NCBI RefSeq assembly: GCF_024139115.2
Contig: NC_085141.1
Coordinates: forward strand, 219,765,783-219,829,782
Direction of reading: 5' to 3'
Source: Armigeres subalbatus
Taxonomy: Eukaryota > Arthropoda > Insecta > Diptera > Culicidae
DNA: 64,000 nucleotides
Position numbers and translations under genes: made by a program. Below are positions 34,646-46,402 of the stretch, piece by piece; position 1 is the stretch's first letter; each line of letters starts with the position of its first letter. The notes beneath the pieces are model-generated. The model saw only the letters and a list, made by a program, of their open reading frames with translations. It made no database searches and was not told the origin of the DNA.

Positions 34646-35870
34646 AGGAAATTATTTCAGAACTTTTGAGATGGCGCAAGACTTTAAATTTTACTTCTGG
34701 CAGAGCTGTGTTTGGTTCTTTATCATGAATCGTACGACTGGCAAAAGCTTTCTATGTGATGTGGTGTGCTGTTATCCGTCGGAGAAACACATATTAAGGT
34801 GCAATGCGACTGTTACTGTACGTCAAGCATGTGGCGTTGAGTTGACCTGTATACGCAATATTTTGTTTCGTTAGATATTAAACCATCATTGGAAGTATTA
34901 CGTGAAACTTTGTTTAAAGATTTTACTGGGTAATTATTTGCCCTAATAATAAATAGCTTAGAAATTGATTGTAAGGACATTAGTTTCCTACTTCTGAACT
35001 AAAATGGTTACTTGTTCCATGAACAGGTAGAACGTATGGACGAGGCGCCTCTGTCTAACTGGTATTTACCTATGACAACAGACTATCATCTGCACAACCA
35101 ATTTATAAAGAAATGCAATGATACAACATCGATTCAAATGAGGGGGTTCCCCGGTAATGTTGCGTTGAATTTCTTTCGGGCATAGTTCAACGCTGCACAT
35201 ATATTTTCTGTAGCTCATGATATGGTTGATGCATTAACTATGCAGTTTTAGATATTACATAAATTAGCGAATTCATTATGTTTAAGCAAAAAAGCAAAAA
35301 TATAGAAAAATTTTAAAATTATAAAACGTGTTTTGAAGTAAGAAACCATATTTTTGTTAGTCGCGTATTTGTTTTTACAGTCGCGGGTTTCAATTTGCTA
35401 GTCGCGGATTTCGCGGATTGGAATTCGACTAGTTTGTAACAGCCCTGCACTTATTACATTGGCAGGCCTGGTAACGGGTCACTTTTTTCGGGCTAGTCAC
35501 TAAAAAGTCTCTTTTTTCGACCTCAAGTCACTAAAGTCACTTTTTCTCGCAAAAAGTCACTATTTTCAACTATTTTGAAACTATTGACTAAGATTTTTTA
35601 GCTTTATGTATCCATCGGAAGATGTTTTGTTTATGGCGGAAATGAAATTACGGATCTTGGAAAAATGATCACTCTGAAACATCGCCAGCCATTTAATTGA
35701 ATTCGCTGCTCCTATTGGCATTTCACCAGTAGCTAATTGAAGGTGTTTTATGTTACAGTTTATAAATTGGTATACTGTCATGCAAGCAGGAGACCTGTCG
35801 ATTTAGAGTTTTTTTAAACTCAAACTTTATGCAGTAGGGATTGTCCCCTGTTTTACCAAGAACTAAACTA

Positions 35871-35977
35871 CCCATGATCGCATATTTGTAGCACTCGCAT
35901 TTTTGTTCATTTTGTAAAAAGGAGGATTTACAAAATCAACCGAAATGCTTATGTTACAAATATGCGATCATGGGCAG
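35871..35977. mobile_element. Small TA-type MITE with CCCATGATCGCATATTTGTA arms
   Basis: Twenty-base arms CCCATGATCGCATATTTGTA and their reverse complement lie near the two ends, with TA just outside. In copy B the corresponding place (near 58230) reads straight through, so this is an insertion. Confidence 0.75.
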
Positions 35978-36189
35978 TAAAGTTGTATTGTTATAGCGTA
36001 TTTTTATAATAGATCCTCTATGATCGTTATGTGGTGAGTTATTTTTTTAATTGACAACCTTATTTACTCTATTATTTACTGTGTTTTGTTCCTCCAGAAA
36101 ATAATTTTAGTAGCCACGCAAAATTAGAACAACTTCTTCCAATAATGACCAAATGCTATCATTTTTTCACAGCACAAATCCATAAATAT

Positions 36190-37079
36190 TAGAGTGGGGC
36201 GCTGTTGTATGGAAAAACGCAAATTTCGTCCAATCAAGTGAGATCAAGGTTTTTTTGAATCGTTTTGGGACTCCAATCAACTGTGCAAAATATGGGCTCG
36301 ATTGGTTGCGACCTCGTATGCCGCATCGCGTTTTAAATTTATATGGAGATTAGTATGGGAAAACGTACTTTTTTACATTTTTGCTATTAGCGGCTTCAAT
36401 TTATCATGTATCACGTGACTCAATACGTTAGCATATAGTCTGGAAGATGCCGAAAGACTTTGCCGAAGAAGGTACATAGCTGGAAGGTCTACAAAAAATG
36501 TTATTACGTTTCGAAAATTGATTGTTCAAACCATATGCAAGAAATCAATGTTTCTGCCAGCACTACCGGACAACCTATGGTTATCGAAAGGCAAAACCCA
36601 TCTTCCTTCTTGTCGGATTATTTTCTTTGTGAAATGATTCCAGATAGCTCCCATTAGCTCTAAAGCCCTATAAGATCAATTATTTTGAAATAACACTCAG
36701 TTAAATTATTGGTCTATGTAGTTCGGCAGTGATGGCAGAATAAACGATTTTTTGCATATGGTTTGAACACTCAATCTTTGAAGCGTTATAACTTTTTTCG
36801 TGGACGTTCCAGCAACGAGCCTTCTTCAGCAAAGTTTTTCGACATCTTTTGGGTTATACTTTAACGCAATGTGCCACTTGGTTTACGATGAACTGAAACC
36901 TCTATTAGTATAAATGTAAAAATATACGTTCTCCCATACTAATTTCCATACAAACTTCAAACGCGATGCGGAAAGCGAGGAAGCAACCAATCGGTCCCAA
37001 ATTCTGCAAAGTTGTTCAGGACCCGGAATGGCTTCGAAAAACCATTGATTTGAAAAAATGACCATGACGCCCCACTCTA
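36190..37079. mobile_element. Element with TAGAGTGGGGCG ends and 8-bp TSD
   Basis: Inverted ends TAGAGTGGGGCG, flanked by a perfect 8-bp duplication ATAAATAT (36182-36189, 37080-37087). The outer halves are loosely inverted copies of each other (ATGCGGCATCGCG-type and ATTGGTTGC words recur in both arms). Copy B at about 58438 has the single ATAAATAT without the insert. Eight-base duplication suggests hAT-type mobilisation. Confidence 0.85.
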
Positions 37080-37748
37080 ATAAATATGCTAAATGATCTT
37101 CACTGATAAAAATGCCATCATTCCACCACAATTTCAGGACATTTGAATTTTGAGTTGTTGCCTCAATTTGAGGAGACTTTATCCCTCATTAGGCATCCAT
37201 ATAAAAATTTGTCCAAAAAATTCAAGAAAATATAATTTGTGCTAAAGCAGCTTATTTGTAGATTTTGACAGAGGTAATGAAGGGTTTGCTCTAAACAAAT
37301 ATTTATTGAGTAGATATCATAGAAAGGCGATCAAGTCTCCCCAATTTTGTACATTGCATGCGCTTTCGAATTCCAAAGCAAAGATTGTTTATGAATACGC
37401 ACATCAGGTCGGAAAATCTACGTATTTTGAAGTAAAAATATTTAAAAATTCAGAGAGCATGGTCCTCATTACAAGCAGGAGGTCGAGCTAATCCAATTAT
37501 CGTAATTTTCACTTATTCTCACGAGAAGAGAATGCTCATTCACGCAGATATTCGCCGAGAAATAATTTTCAGGAAAGAAAAACAGGTGTTAAGAGTGATA
37601 ACCATATTTCGATCACTTCCAGTGGCGTAAAAATTTGATTAGCATGCAGACTACTCATAGTTTTGAGTTATCCTGCTTTTTACTGATATTGAGTAAAATT
37701 TCCGTGGGGTTAGAAGAGAGGGCAATAATTTTACTTAGTCACTGAGTA

Positions 37749-38802
37749 CAGGGGTTAGACAAAAAGGTTGAGATAGGTAAAAATAAGTCGAAATTCAAAT
37801 CAGCATAACTTTGCGTATAATAATCCGATTTTGATAAAACCAAGACCATCAGAAGCGGACACTCTTCTAGTATACTGTCCCTCTGCAAAACCTGAGATTG
37901 GTCCTTGGCCACCGGAAATGTTCCGAGTTTTCCGAAGGTATGTTCAAGATGCATTTTTTCCACTGCTTGTCATTTTATGAGACGTTAACTTTCATCATGT
38001 TTTATGTTTTCTCCGAAAACTAGAACTAATATGCCGGCCAATGGTGGCTGTAGATCGAGAATCCATCTAAACTACACAGAGATACGGCCATTTCCGTAAA
38101 AATGGTACCGGGAACATGATGAAATGATATCAGATCGGAATAATGCAAATATGAGTATCTGACTTCATGGATTTGCGAGACGATTATTACAGAAACATTT
38201 CCAGAATTATAGTGTCCATTGCCACCCTTATAGCAGGTTCCATGGGCCTTCCAGGAGGGGCCGGTTTTGGCACCATCTGGAACCATGTATATATGGGTGT
38301 CAAAATTCATGTTTTCTCAAGACGATGAATATAGGATCTTTATTAGAGATATATTTTGAAGACTGTGAGACTCTTTGGCCAATTTGTAACAGGTTCCGGA
38401 AGTTCTGCGAAAATGGCATTTGTTCAGGGTGTATGGCCAATCCCGTACCGTTTTCACGAAAATGGCCATATCTCTGCGTATACCTATCGGATTTTCGATC
38501 TGCAGCCAGCATTGGTCAGCATATTAGTTCTAGTTTCTGGGGAAAACATAAAACATGATGGCAGTAAACGTCATATAAAATAAAAAGCAGCAGAAAAAAT
38601 GCATTTTTAACATACCCTCGGAAAACCCGGAACATCACCGGTGGCCAAGGTCCAATCAGAGGTTTCGCATAAGGCCAGTATACTATAAGAGTTTCCGCGT
38701 CCGATGGTCCCAGTTTGATCAAAATCGGATCATTCTACGCAAAGTTATGCTGATTTGAACTTCGACAATTTTTTGCCTTTCAACCTTTTTGTCTAACCCC
38801 TG
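37749..38802. mobile_element. TA-flanked foldback element with CAGGGGTTAGACAAAAAGG ends
   Basis: TA at 37747-37748 and 38803-38804 flanks inverted arms hundreds of bases long that carry CATAACTTTGCGTA, CCGATTTTGAT and CCTTGGCCACCG in both. Copy B at 59433-59437 has a single TA in the same context (GAGTAGATAAAAGT), which proves insertion. The ends fit the Tc1/mariner type. Non-coding. Confidence 0.88.
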
Positions 38803-39229
38803 TAGATAAAAGTTACCGAGTACGATTTTAATTTTTCTTCTGAGCTCGTTTCAAGAGAAAAGAGTGGTGAGTGATAGATGTTTTCCGCCACAAATTACGA
38901 AAAAAATATTCTCCTTCGACCCAAAAACGCTTGATTTCGTCTCATCGAACTTGCAATTGAAATTGGAAGTCACTATTTGGTCACTTTTTGTGCAACTGAA
39001 AGTCACTATTTGGTCCCTTTTTTCGTCAGCTTTGGTCACTAAAGTCACTATTTTGAGTTGTTTCGGTCGCTACCAGCCCTGCATTGGGGAAGATTCATTA
39101 ATTACGTAACGCAAAAATTGTCCATGTTGACTATGTCTTCTTATTGGCATTACATCCCCACACTGGGACAGAGCCGCCTCGCAGCTTAGTGTTCATTAAG
39201 CACTTTCACAGTTATGAACTGCGAGGTTT

Positions 39230-39661
39230 AGAGGGGGGTCCCGTAGCGTAGTTGGCTACACGTTCGCCTAACAAGCGAATGGTCATGGGTTCGATTCCCA
39301 GCCCCTCCACCAAACCCTTGTCAGTCGCCGGATGCGCAGCCCATGCGGTAGCGTATTGGGAAACGCGTCTCACCGTCACGGTTGCCTGATGACGACTGAC
39401 AACTTGTTCTTCTCGGAGGCATCCCTCCAACGGACCCGGCTTAATGGCAACTGAACAATGCAACGAACATTGGATGCACGACATGGACAAACGGACACAA
39501 TGGACTCACGATGAGATGGACTGGCAACGACAACAATAATGGTAATGGAAATCTAAAAATAGATTCTGTGTGGATTCTGTTCAGCAGAATACCACAGTAG
39601 ATCTTGGCACAGTAGCGGTTAAGTAACACAGAGTGCCTAACAAATAAAGAAAGGAATAGAA
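39230..39661 (+). mobile_element. SINE-A copy 2: full-length tRNA-Val-derived SINE
   Basis: Flanked by the 13-bp duplication AACTGCGAGGTTT (39217-39229, 39662-39674). The head folds as a tRNA; the body and a short A-rich tail (AAATAAAGAAAGGAATAGAA) follow. Length 432 bp. It resembles the mosquito Feilai-type class in organisation, but I cannot assign the family name from memory. Confidence 0.9.
39237..39311 (+). ncRNA. tRNA-Val-like head (pol III promoter) of SINE-A2
   Basis: A-box TAGCGTAGTTGG and B-box GGTTCGATTCC are at tRNA spacing. The anticodon arm TTCGC-CTAACAA-GCGAA gives anticodon AAC (Val). The acceptor stem is only partly complementary, so this is a SINE head, not a working tRNA gene. 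Confidence 0.8.
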
Positions 39662-39790
39662 AACTGCGAGGTTTCTAAGCCAAGTTACCATTTTTGCATT
39701 CTTATATCATGAGGCTAACACGATGATACTTTTATGCCTAGAGAAGTCGAGACAATTTCCAATCCGAAAATTGCTTAGACCGGCACCGGG

Positions 39791-40115
39791 GCATGAGCAT
39801 GACCCTGGGCATAGATGACCGTACAATTCGTAGTTGCTACTCCGTGACAGAGCAGAACAATCAAAATTGCACAGAGAACTGACAGGCGGAGCTTGGGACT
39901 AGCTTTCCATCCTCAATGTGCACATATCAAGAGTTCAAATTAAGTAAAAGTCAATAACGGCGCCTGCCACGCCCTTACGGTCATCGGGAAAGGAAAGGAA
40001 AGTTAGTGTGTCATTCGTTGTTACTAGAGACCGAGAACACCTTTGCATCTCCACGATTGCCACGGGAAGGATAGGTTTGCTAATGGGTTGGGATAACAGT
40101 TACACAGATCTGGAT
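39791..40115 (+). mobile_element. GAGCATG-type repeat, copy 2
   Basis: Diverged relative of 20574-20880; collinear short blocks include GTTGCTACTCCGT and CACAGAGAACTGACAG. It truncates SINE-B copy 2. Confidence 0.45.
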
Positions 40116-40231
40116 TCACCTTGGTAAGTGATGTGATCTATGCAACCCCGAAGATATTTCAACAGTTTCGTGCATCACTGGCTAAATTCGAAATCTGTAA
40201 ATTTTCAAATTCGCAAAAAAAAAACTTCAAT

Positions 40232-40490
40232 CTCTATATATAAAAATGAGTTTACGTTTCCTTTGAGGAAATATAACGCACGGACGCATGGATCGATTTG
40301 CAAAATTTTCTCACTAATCCAGCGGCTCAACCTTTTTCTTGAGTGGTACCCCTTCGGAGCATTGCATAGCTTGAGGTACCCCTATTATTTTTTAAAACCT
40401 AGGTCCGTTAAAGGCTCACATGTGAAAGTGGGTAATCGCTTTTCACTTGACTTCTATGAAACCAGACCATTCAATTCCATTTCGACAAAA
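40232..40490. mobile_element. Fragments: Helitron-like start and hAT-like end
   Basis: TCTCTATATATAAAAATGAG at about 40231 looks like a Helitron 5' terminus but no CTAG end follows. CAGCGGCTCAACCTTTTTCT at about 40319 with GTACCCC after it resembles the CAGYGGTTCTCAACC end of Charlie-like hAT elements. Both are partial. Confidence 0.35.
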
Positions 40491-41224
40491 TTTCAAAAAT
40501 TATCTCGGGCATCTGACAAAACATGTAGGATTTATGTATATTCTTTGTAATTTGGACAAAAGTAACAAAGACGGTTGAATTTTTTAAATAAATAGTTCCT
40601 GAAATGTGTAGTCTTCCGATGCCATGGTGATGGTGGCTAGTTCGCTTTCCGGTCCAGTCCAGAAAAAAATTGGTTGGGGTTGTATACAAGACACGACTAC
40701 GCGACGTAAACTACGTAAAATAAAATATAGTCAGTGTGCATTAAAAATTTAAAAAATAAAATATTTTGGCTCATTCCAACGCAATTTCGGCGTTCACGTC
40801 CTTAATGCTTTTTCTTTAGATACCCAAAAAAATTCTCCTTACTACCATCTGTCTGAGACATGGACCACCTTAACCTTCCGCAACTCGCTTCAACTTTCAT
40901 AACACGAGAACTCGCGTGTTGTAAAAAGAACAACAGTCCTAAAATCCGTTATAATGAAGCCAATTGAAATGATATCAATGTGATTTTTTCGGGAAAATAA
41001 TAAAGGGGATATATACTCTCATTGAGGACATTTTTTTAAGTCCAATGGATCTTCTGCTGGTCCTCCGGAAGATCCGGAACCAACGGTATACCGGTGAGGA
41101 AAATAGCCCATCTTCTCAATAAATGGCACAATGTTTCTTATAAGAATTCTAAAAACTCTAAAAACCCTGAAAAAACTCTAAATCCATCTATAATCCCATG
41201 CGGCCCTATGAGTCAAGAAAAAAA

Positions 41225-42570
41225 TGATTTAGAATTCTCCCACTGAGCGGCGCTAGTGTATATGAAAATACCAATTTGGTTCGATATCTCGGGATCTATG
41301 GGATTTAGGAAATTTCCGTCTTCTACAAAGTTGTTCAAGGATTGGAAACCAATATGTTGAGAAGCTAGTTAGTTTAAAATTTATCCGCAAGGTGGCGCTA
41401 CTGTATATGAGAGATCAGTTTGGTTTGATATCTCAGGATCTATTGGTTTTGGTAAGTTGCCATTTTCTATAAAGTTGTTCAAGCATTTGAGACCCATATG
41501 TTGAGAAACTGTTTAGTTCAGAATTGAGCCGTAAGGCGGCGCTAGTGTATATGAAGGATCAGTTTAGTTCGATATCTCGGGATCTGTTGGATTTAGTAAA
41601 TTGCCGTTTTCTACAACGTTGTTCGAGTACTGAAAACCAATATGTTGAGAAACTGAATAATTTAGAATTCATCCCTCTTTGCGGCTACTGCATATGAAAT
41701 ATTAGTTCTTCGATTTCTTGGGATCTGGGGGATTTATAAAATTGCCGTCTTCTGAGAGCTCAGTTCTTCGATATCTTGGGATCTGTGGGATTTAGAAAGT
41801 TGCCGTTTTCTACAAAGTTGTTCCAGGATTGGAAATCAATATGTTGAGAGGCTAATTAGTTTAGAATTCATCCGCAAGGTGGCGCTAGTGTTGTAGATAA
41901 GTTTGGCTTGATATCTCGGGATCTATTGGTTTTGGAAAGTTTCTATCTTCTATAGACTTGTTCGAGCATTGGAAACCAATATGTTGAGAAACTGTTTAGT
42001 TTAGAAATAAGCCATAAGGTGACGCTAGTGTATATGAGAGGTCAGTTTAGTTCGATATTTCAGGATCTTTGGAATTTGAAAATTGCCGTCTTCTACAAAA
42101 TTGTTCGATGACTGGAAAACAATATGTTGAAAAACTGAATAATTCAAATTTCACCCGCAAGGAGGTGTTACTGCATATGAGATATTAGTTCTTCGATTTC
42201 TTGGGATCTGGGGAATTTATAAAATTTCCGTCTTCTACAAAGTTGTTCGGGGATTGGACACCAATATGTTGTAATATTGTGAAGTTTAAAATTCATCTGT
42301 AGAGTAGTGATAGTAAATGTGAGACCACCAGTTTGAATATATAACCCCGGATCTGTGATATTAGAGAGTGGCCGTCTTCTTCACAGCTGTTCGAGGATAA
42401 AAACCATTATTCTGAAGAACTGTTTAGTTTGGATTACATTAGCTGGGTGGTGCTATATGGATCAACCAGTTTTGTTAGATATCGCAGGATATGTGGGATT
42501 TAGAAGTGCCGTCATTTACAGTTATTTGGGATTTGAAAACCAATGTGTTCAGAAAAGTATGACTATCAAC
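41225..42570. repeat. Tandem array of ~142-bp unit, about 9 copies
   Basis: The word TATGTTGA recurs at 41353, 41497, 41641, 41840, 41980, 42123 and as TATGTTGT at 42265, spacing 140-144 bases except one 199-base step that includes a partial extra unit near 41760. Each unit carries GCAAGGTGGCGCTAGTGTAT, ATATCTCGGGATCT and CTACAAAGTTGTTCGAG variants. Units decay toward the right end. Confidence 0.9.
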
Positions 42571-43873
42571 ATATAACTACCGTTTCATTCGCCTACTTTT
42601 TTTTGTATATTTCTCATGTTACAGCCATCGCTTTGCTAGAACAGGAAATGGATTTCCGTAGCGTTTCCATTTCAATACTGTTCTAACTGTAACTGTTAGA
42701 ATTGGAAATGCAGGAAAAACTTGTTTCTTACATCACATTAGAATTCCGTATTTTGCGTTCCTATCACATCCCAACAAAGTTTTTTAGCTGAAATAGCTTC
42801 TTTTTGGCTAAAAAATACGTTGTGATTGTACACTCGTTATTATTATCAAAAAACTGATCATACTAGCCAGGATTCACATAGATTTACAGTACATCGAGTA
42901 AGGCAATGTACATCGAGTATGGTACCTCATTAAGGTATTTTCAGTAATTCAGATGGCTATTATAAACACATCATACTTGTCGAATAACTTAGACAAGGTA
43001 TTGATTTGGTATTCAATATCTCTCGAATACCTGATGTAGTTATTATCATCAATGACTACAATTTAAGTATTATTATGATAGAATTCATCATTCATTTGTT
43101 TGCGTAGTACATATATTTTTGGGCTATTATTATACCTTTGGCGAAGGTGGAAAACTCTATACAATATTTTATGGAAAAGAGATTAACTTCCTGGTCATTA
43201 TCAGAAATGGTTTAGAAGAAAATCGTTGGTCTAGGACGAACTGTACAAAACAACCATTCACGGACGTTCCAGATTTGCGGGAAGGCCGTCTGGTAGCCAC
43301 CTGCGGCCGTTGCAGAATGTGACTGTGAATTAACACTAAGACCACCATCAAAAATGTCTTAGAAAAAATCTCTCTAGGACGAACCATCCAAAATGACCAT
43401 TTACGGATGTTCTAAATTATTCGGAAGGCCGCCTGGTGGCCACCTGCAGTCGTAGCTGATTAAGACTTTGAAATATCTCCAAAATCACCGTCAGAAATGG
43501 TTTAGCAAAAATTGCGCCGCTCTAGGAAAAACTTTCCAAAATCACCATTTCCACGGTCGTTCCGGATTATCCCAAAAGCCATCTAGTGGTCACCTGCGGT
43601 CATAGCAGAGTAATGACTGTGAATTTCCTCCAAAATCACTGTCAGAAATGGTTTAGAAAAATTGCGCTGCTCTAGGACGAACTTCACAAGATGACAATAT
43701 TTACGGATGTTCCGGAAGGCCGCCTGGTGGCCACTGCGGTCGTAGCCGAGTTGGAGCTGTGTATTAACCCGAATATCACCGTCAGAAATGGTTTACAAAA
43801 AATTGCGCTGCTCTAGGATAAACTTTTCAAAATTACTATTTCTACGGACGTTCCGGATTATCCGCCACCTACG

Positions 43874-43951
43874 CTGCCGCTAACCGCAAGTCGAGCACAT
43901 CTGTATATGGGCCTCCATATACAGATGTGCTCGACTTGCGGTTAGCGGCAG
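43874..43951. repeat. Perfect 37-bp-stem palindrome with GCCT loop
   Basis: The left arm (43874-43910) runs from CTGCCGCTAACCGCAAGTCG to TATATGG and the right arm (43915-43951) is its exact reverse complement, around a 4-base loop. Outside it CACCTA and TAGGTG continue the symmetry imperfectly. It replaces part of a tandem unit. Confidence 0.93.
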
Positions 43952-44157
43952 TACGGCCATAGGTGAGTGAGAACTGCGAATTAACCCCAAGCCCCAAGGT
44001 TATTGTCTGAAATGGTTTAGAAAAAAATGCGCTGCTCTAGGACAACTTTCCAAAATGACAATTTTTACGGACGAACTTCACAAAATGAGCATTTCTACGG
44101 ACGTTCCGGAAGGCCGCCTGGTGGCCACCTGCGATCATAGCATAGTAAGAACTGTGT

Positions 44158-44448
44158 CTCCTTCTTCTTCTTCTTCTTCTTCTTATTGGTATTACATCCA
44201 TACACTGGGACAAAGCCGCCTCGCAGCTTAGTGTTCATTAAGCACTTCCACAGTTATTAACTGCGAGGTTTCTAAGCCAAGTTACCATTTTTGCATTCGT
44301 ATATCATGAGGCTAACACGATGATATTTTTATGCCCAAGGAAGTCGAGACAATTTCCAATCCGAAAATTGCCTAGACCGGTACCCAGCCACCCTCAGCAT
44401 GGTCTTGCTTTGTAGCCGCGCGTCTTACCGCACGGCTAAGGAGGGCCC
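44158..44448 (-). mobile_element. SINE-B copy 3, full length
   Basis: Flanked by the perfect 14-bp duplication AGTAAGAACTGTGT (44144-44157, 44449-44462). The + strand begins with TTCTTCTTC (the GAA tail) and ends GGAGGGCCC (the tRNA-like head on minus). It sits inside a unit of the 145-bp array. A few bases around the B-box are deleted. Confidence 0.9.
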
Positions 44449-46059
44449 AGTAAGAACTGTGTATTAACTCTAATATCACCATCGGAAATTGCCTAGCAAA
44501 AATTGCGCTCCTGTAGGAGGAACTTTCCAAAATGGTCCAAAATGGCGAACTGGTGGCCATCTACGGTCATAGGTGAATGAGAACTACGAATTAGATCCAA
44601 GGTTATTATCAGAAATGAATGAAATGAAATGAAAAATTCGCGTTACTTTAGGATACATTTTTAATGAAATAAATAAATAATTCAGGGTGACCAGTTTCCC
44701 TGTGCACCTGAACCTTTTATTTAGCTATATTTACCCGAGCCTTCTATCGAATCACTTTTATTATCTTTTCAATTGATGAAGAACTATTTTTTTTTAGGAA
44801 TACATGGTAGTTTGGTGCAAATTGGTCAAATGACTAAAAAGATATCTCATTTTCACTCAATGTGTTGTACTTTTTACAACGATGCAAGTCCCGGAAGGTT
44901 AAAGGATTGAGTTGACACTAATCTTGTGAATTTGAATATTTTGGTAAAAAAAAAAATTGGAATATTTTGATTATTATTTTTCGGTGGCGCATATTGCCCT
45001 GCGTTCATTTTGAATTGAAATTCTCAATTTTGGAATAAAAATGTTCTGTTGCAATATTGCTGGATTTACCTGAAAAGTTTTGGATCATATAATGAATGAT
45101 ATGTTAGATTATTGATACACAAATGAAATCACTAATACACTAATGAAATCATTATTAAATTTGGTGATTATCTTAGGGGGCGCATATTGGCCGCATCTCC
45201 CCTAGATTATTCTACCCACTGACGACACCCGGTTTCGTGACACTATGTCAAAAACTGCCTAAAAACGTTTTTCAACTATTGCAGTGTGAGTGAACTATGA
45301 TAATTCGGTCAATATGGACAATATCAATAGGTCTTCGGGCTGGTTTTCTATTGATGAACAATACTGGTACTCATTTTAACGCAACCGAAATTAGAACAAT
45401 GTGCGTTTTGTTTAACAATTGAATTATGACACTCGCCGTCGACACCATGACGATGCCTGCATCCCACAATGATGTTGGCATGACCGAAACTCACGCCCGT
45501 ATTTTCAGAGTCATGGATCATACCCACATTTTGATCGTACCATCCTCTTCTCATCACTACAAACAAAGCACTCAAACAGGGGATGATCCTACCCGAGAAT
45601 CCTAAAGCCTGAATTGTACTGAACTCTCTTTGAAAGAATTGCTGTTTCCAGGCGGTGACGGCCGGTGTACCGGCAGATTTTTGTCAATTATCGTCAATTG
45701 TCTGAGTGATCTGGGTTATCATACTGTTACACGCCAAATGCACTTCATAGTGCAAGATGTGTCACTTATTATACTGCACATCGTTCTGGTCAACACTCAG
45801 AGGAAACGAATTATCTATCACTGTGTACTTGCGAAGAAGTCTCATGAATCACGGTAGCATTATATGTTATCTTAGTTAGCTGTGCAGTTTTAACAGGGGA
45901 AATCTCGAAACTGAATGAAGCATAATGGGGTGCCAGTTGAAACGACGCACTCAAGAGATGGCGATGATTCAGTGGTAGCAAATTCAAAATGTTAATGTTA
46001 TCAATATGAACTATGAAGGCATTAATCAGGAAATTAAACAAAGCGCAGGAGTCTGTGCG

Positions 46060-46170
<111 letters not shown>

Positions 46171-46402
46171 TTTATCGATTTCCCACTGCCATTTTCTTTA
46201 TTGAATTTTAATCTTCAGTCTTATTTCAAACTACACTTATCGGTGCTTCTGCCAACTGGAAGGGGCTTACTTCAACATAAATTGTCACTACATTATTAAG
46301 ATATATTGTTCTCTTTGAAGCGATTAATAGAGACATCTGTCACAGTGGCGTAGACAAGGGAGGTTTTGGACATAAGCCCCTCATGGAACTTGTACTGCAT
46401 AC

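Larger units (their letters stand above)
31961..35447. mobile_element. DNA element with CGCGGATTT subterminal repeats and 6-bp TSD
   Basis: Ends CAGGGCTGTTACAA and TTGTAACAGCCCTG are inverted repeats. Inside both ends TCGCGGATTTCGCG words recur in clusters (31978-32120, 35360-35420). The flanks carry CACTTA at 31955-31960 and 35448-35453. The 3.5-kb interior holds no transposase I can see and may be composite. The ends look hAT-like, but the matching flank is 6, not 8, bases. Confidence 0.75.
35464..39082. mobile_element. AGTCACTATTT-type DNA element, copy A, with three nested insertions
   Basis: Ends CAGGCCTGGTA and TACCAGCCCTG are inverted (one mismatch in 11). Flanks carry CATTGG at 35458-35463 and 39083-39088, a 6-bp duplication. 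Both subterminal zones carry AGTCACTATTT/AAAGTCACT words. It is collinear with copy B (about 58195-59680). Compared with copy B it has gained a 107-bp MITE, an 890-bp element and a 1054-bp foldback. No transposase frame. Confidence 0.78.
39136..39790 (-). mobile_element. SINE-B copy 2, split by SINE-A copy 2
   Basis: The first segment (39136-39229) and the second (39662-39790) match consecutive parts of other SINE-B copies. The tRNA-like head is missing; the element stops at ACCGGCACCGGG where a GAGCATG-type repeat begins. Confidence 0.85.
43180..44640. repeat. Second tandem array, ~145-bp unit, about 9 copies
   Basis: TCAGAAATGGTTTAG (with variants) starts at 43201, 43348, 43491, 43642, 43782 and 44005, then at 44482 and 44609 after a SINE. 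Other shared blocks are TTGCGCTGCTCTAGGA and GAAGGCCGCCTGGTGGCCAC. The unit is unrelated to the 142-bp array. A perfect palindrome (43874-43951) and SINE-B copy 3 interrupt it. Confidence 0.9.

Noticed and set aside
34990..35140. Short + frame reading MDEAPLSNWYLPM
   Set aside because: Looks protein-like but is short, matches no family I know and lacks splice or start support.
39237..39311. Functional tRNA-Val gene
   Set aside because: It is the head of a SINE with a body, tail and target-site duplication, and its acceptor stem is imperfect.
41225..44640. Tandem arrays considered as CRISPR-like
   Set aside because: Units are contiguous and about 140 bases with no short repeat plus unique spacer pattern, and the window is eukaryotic.
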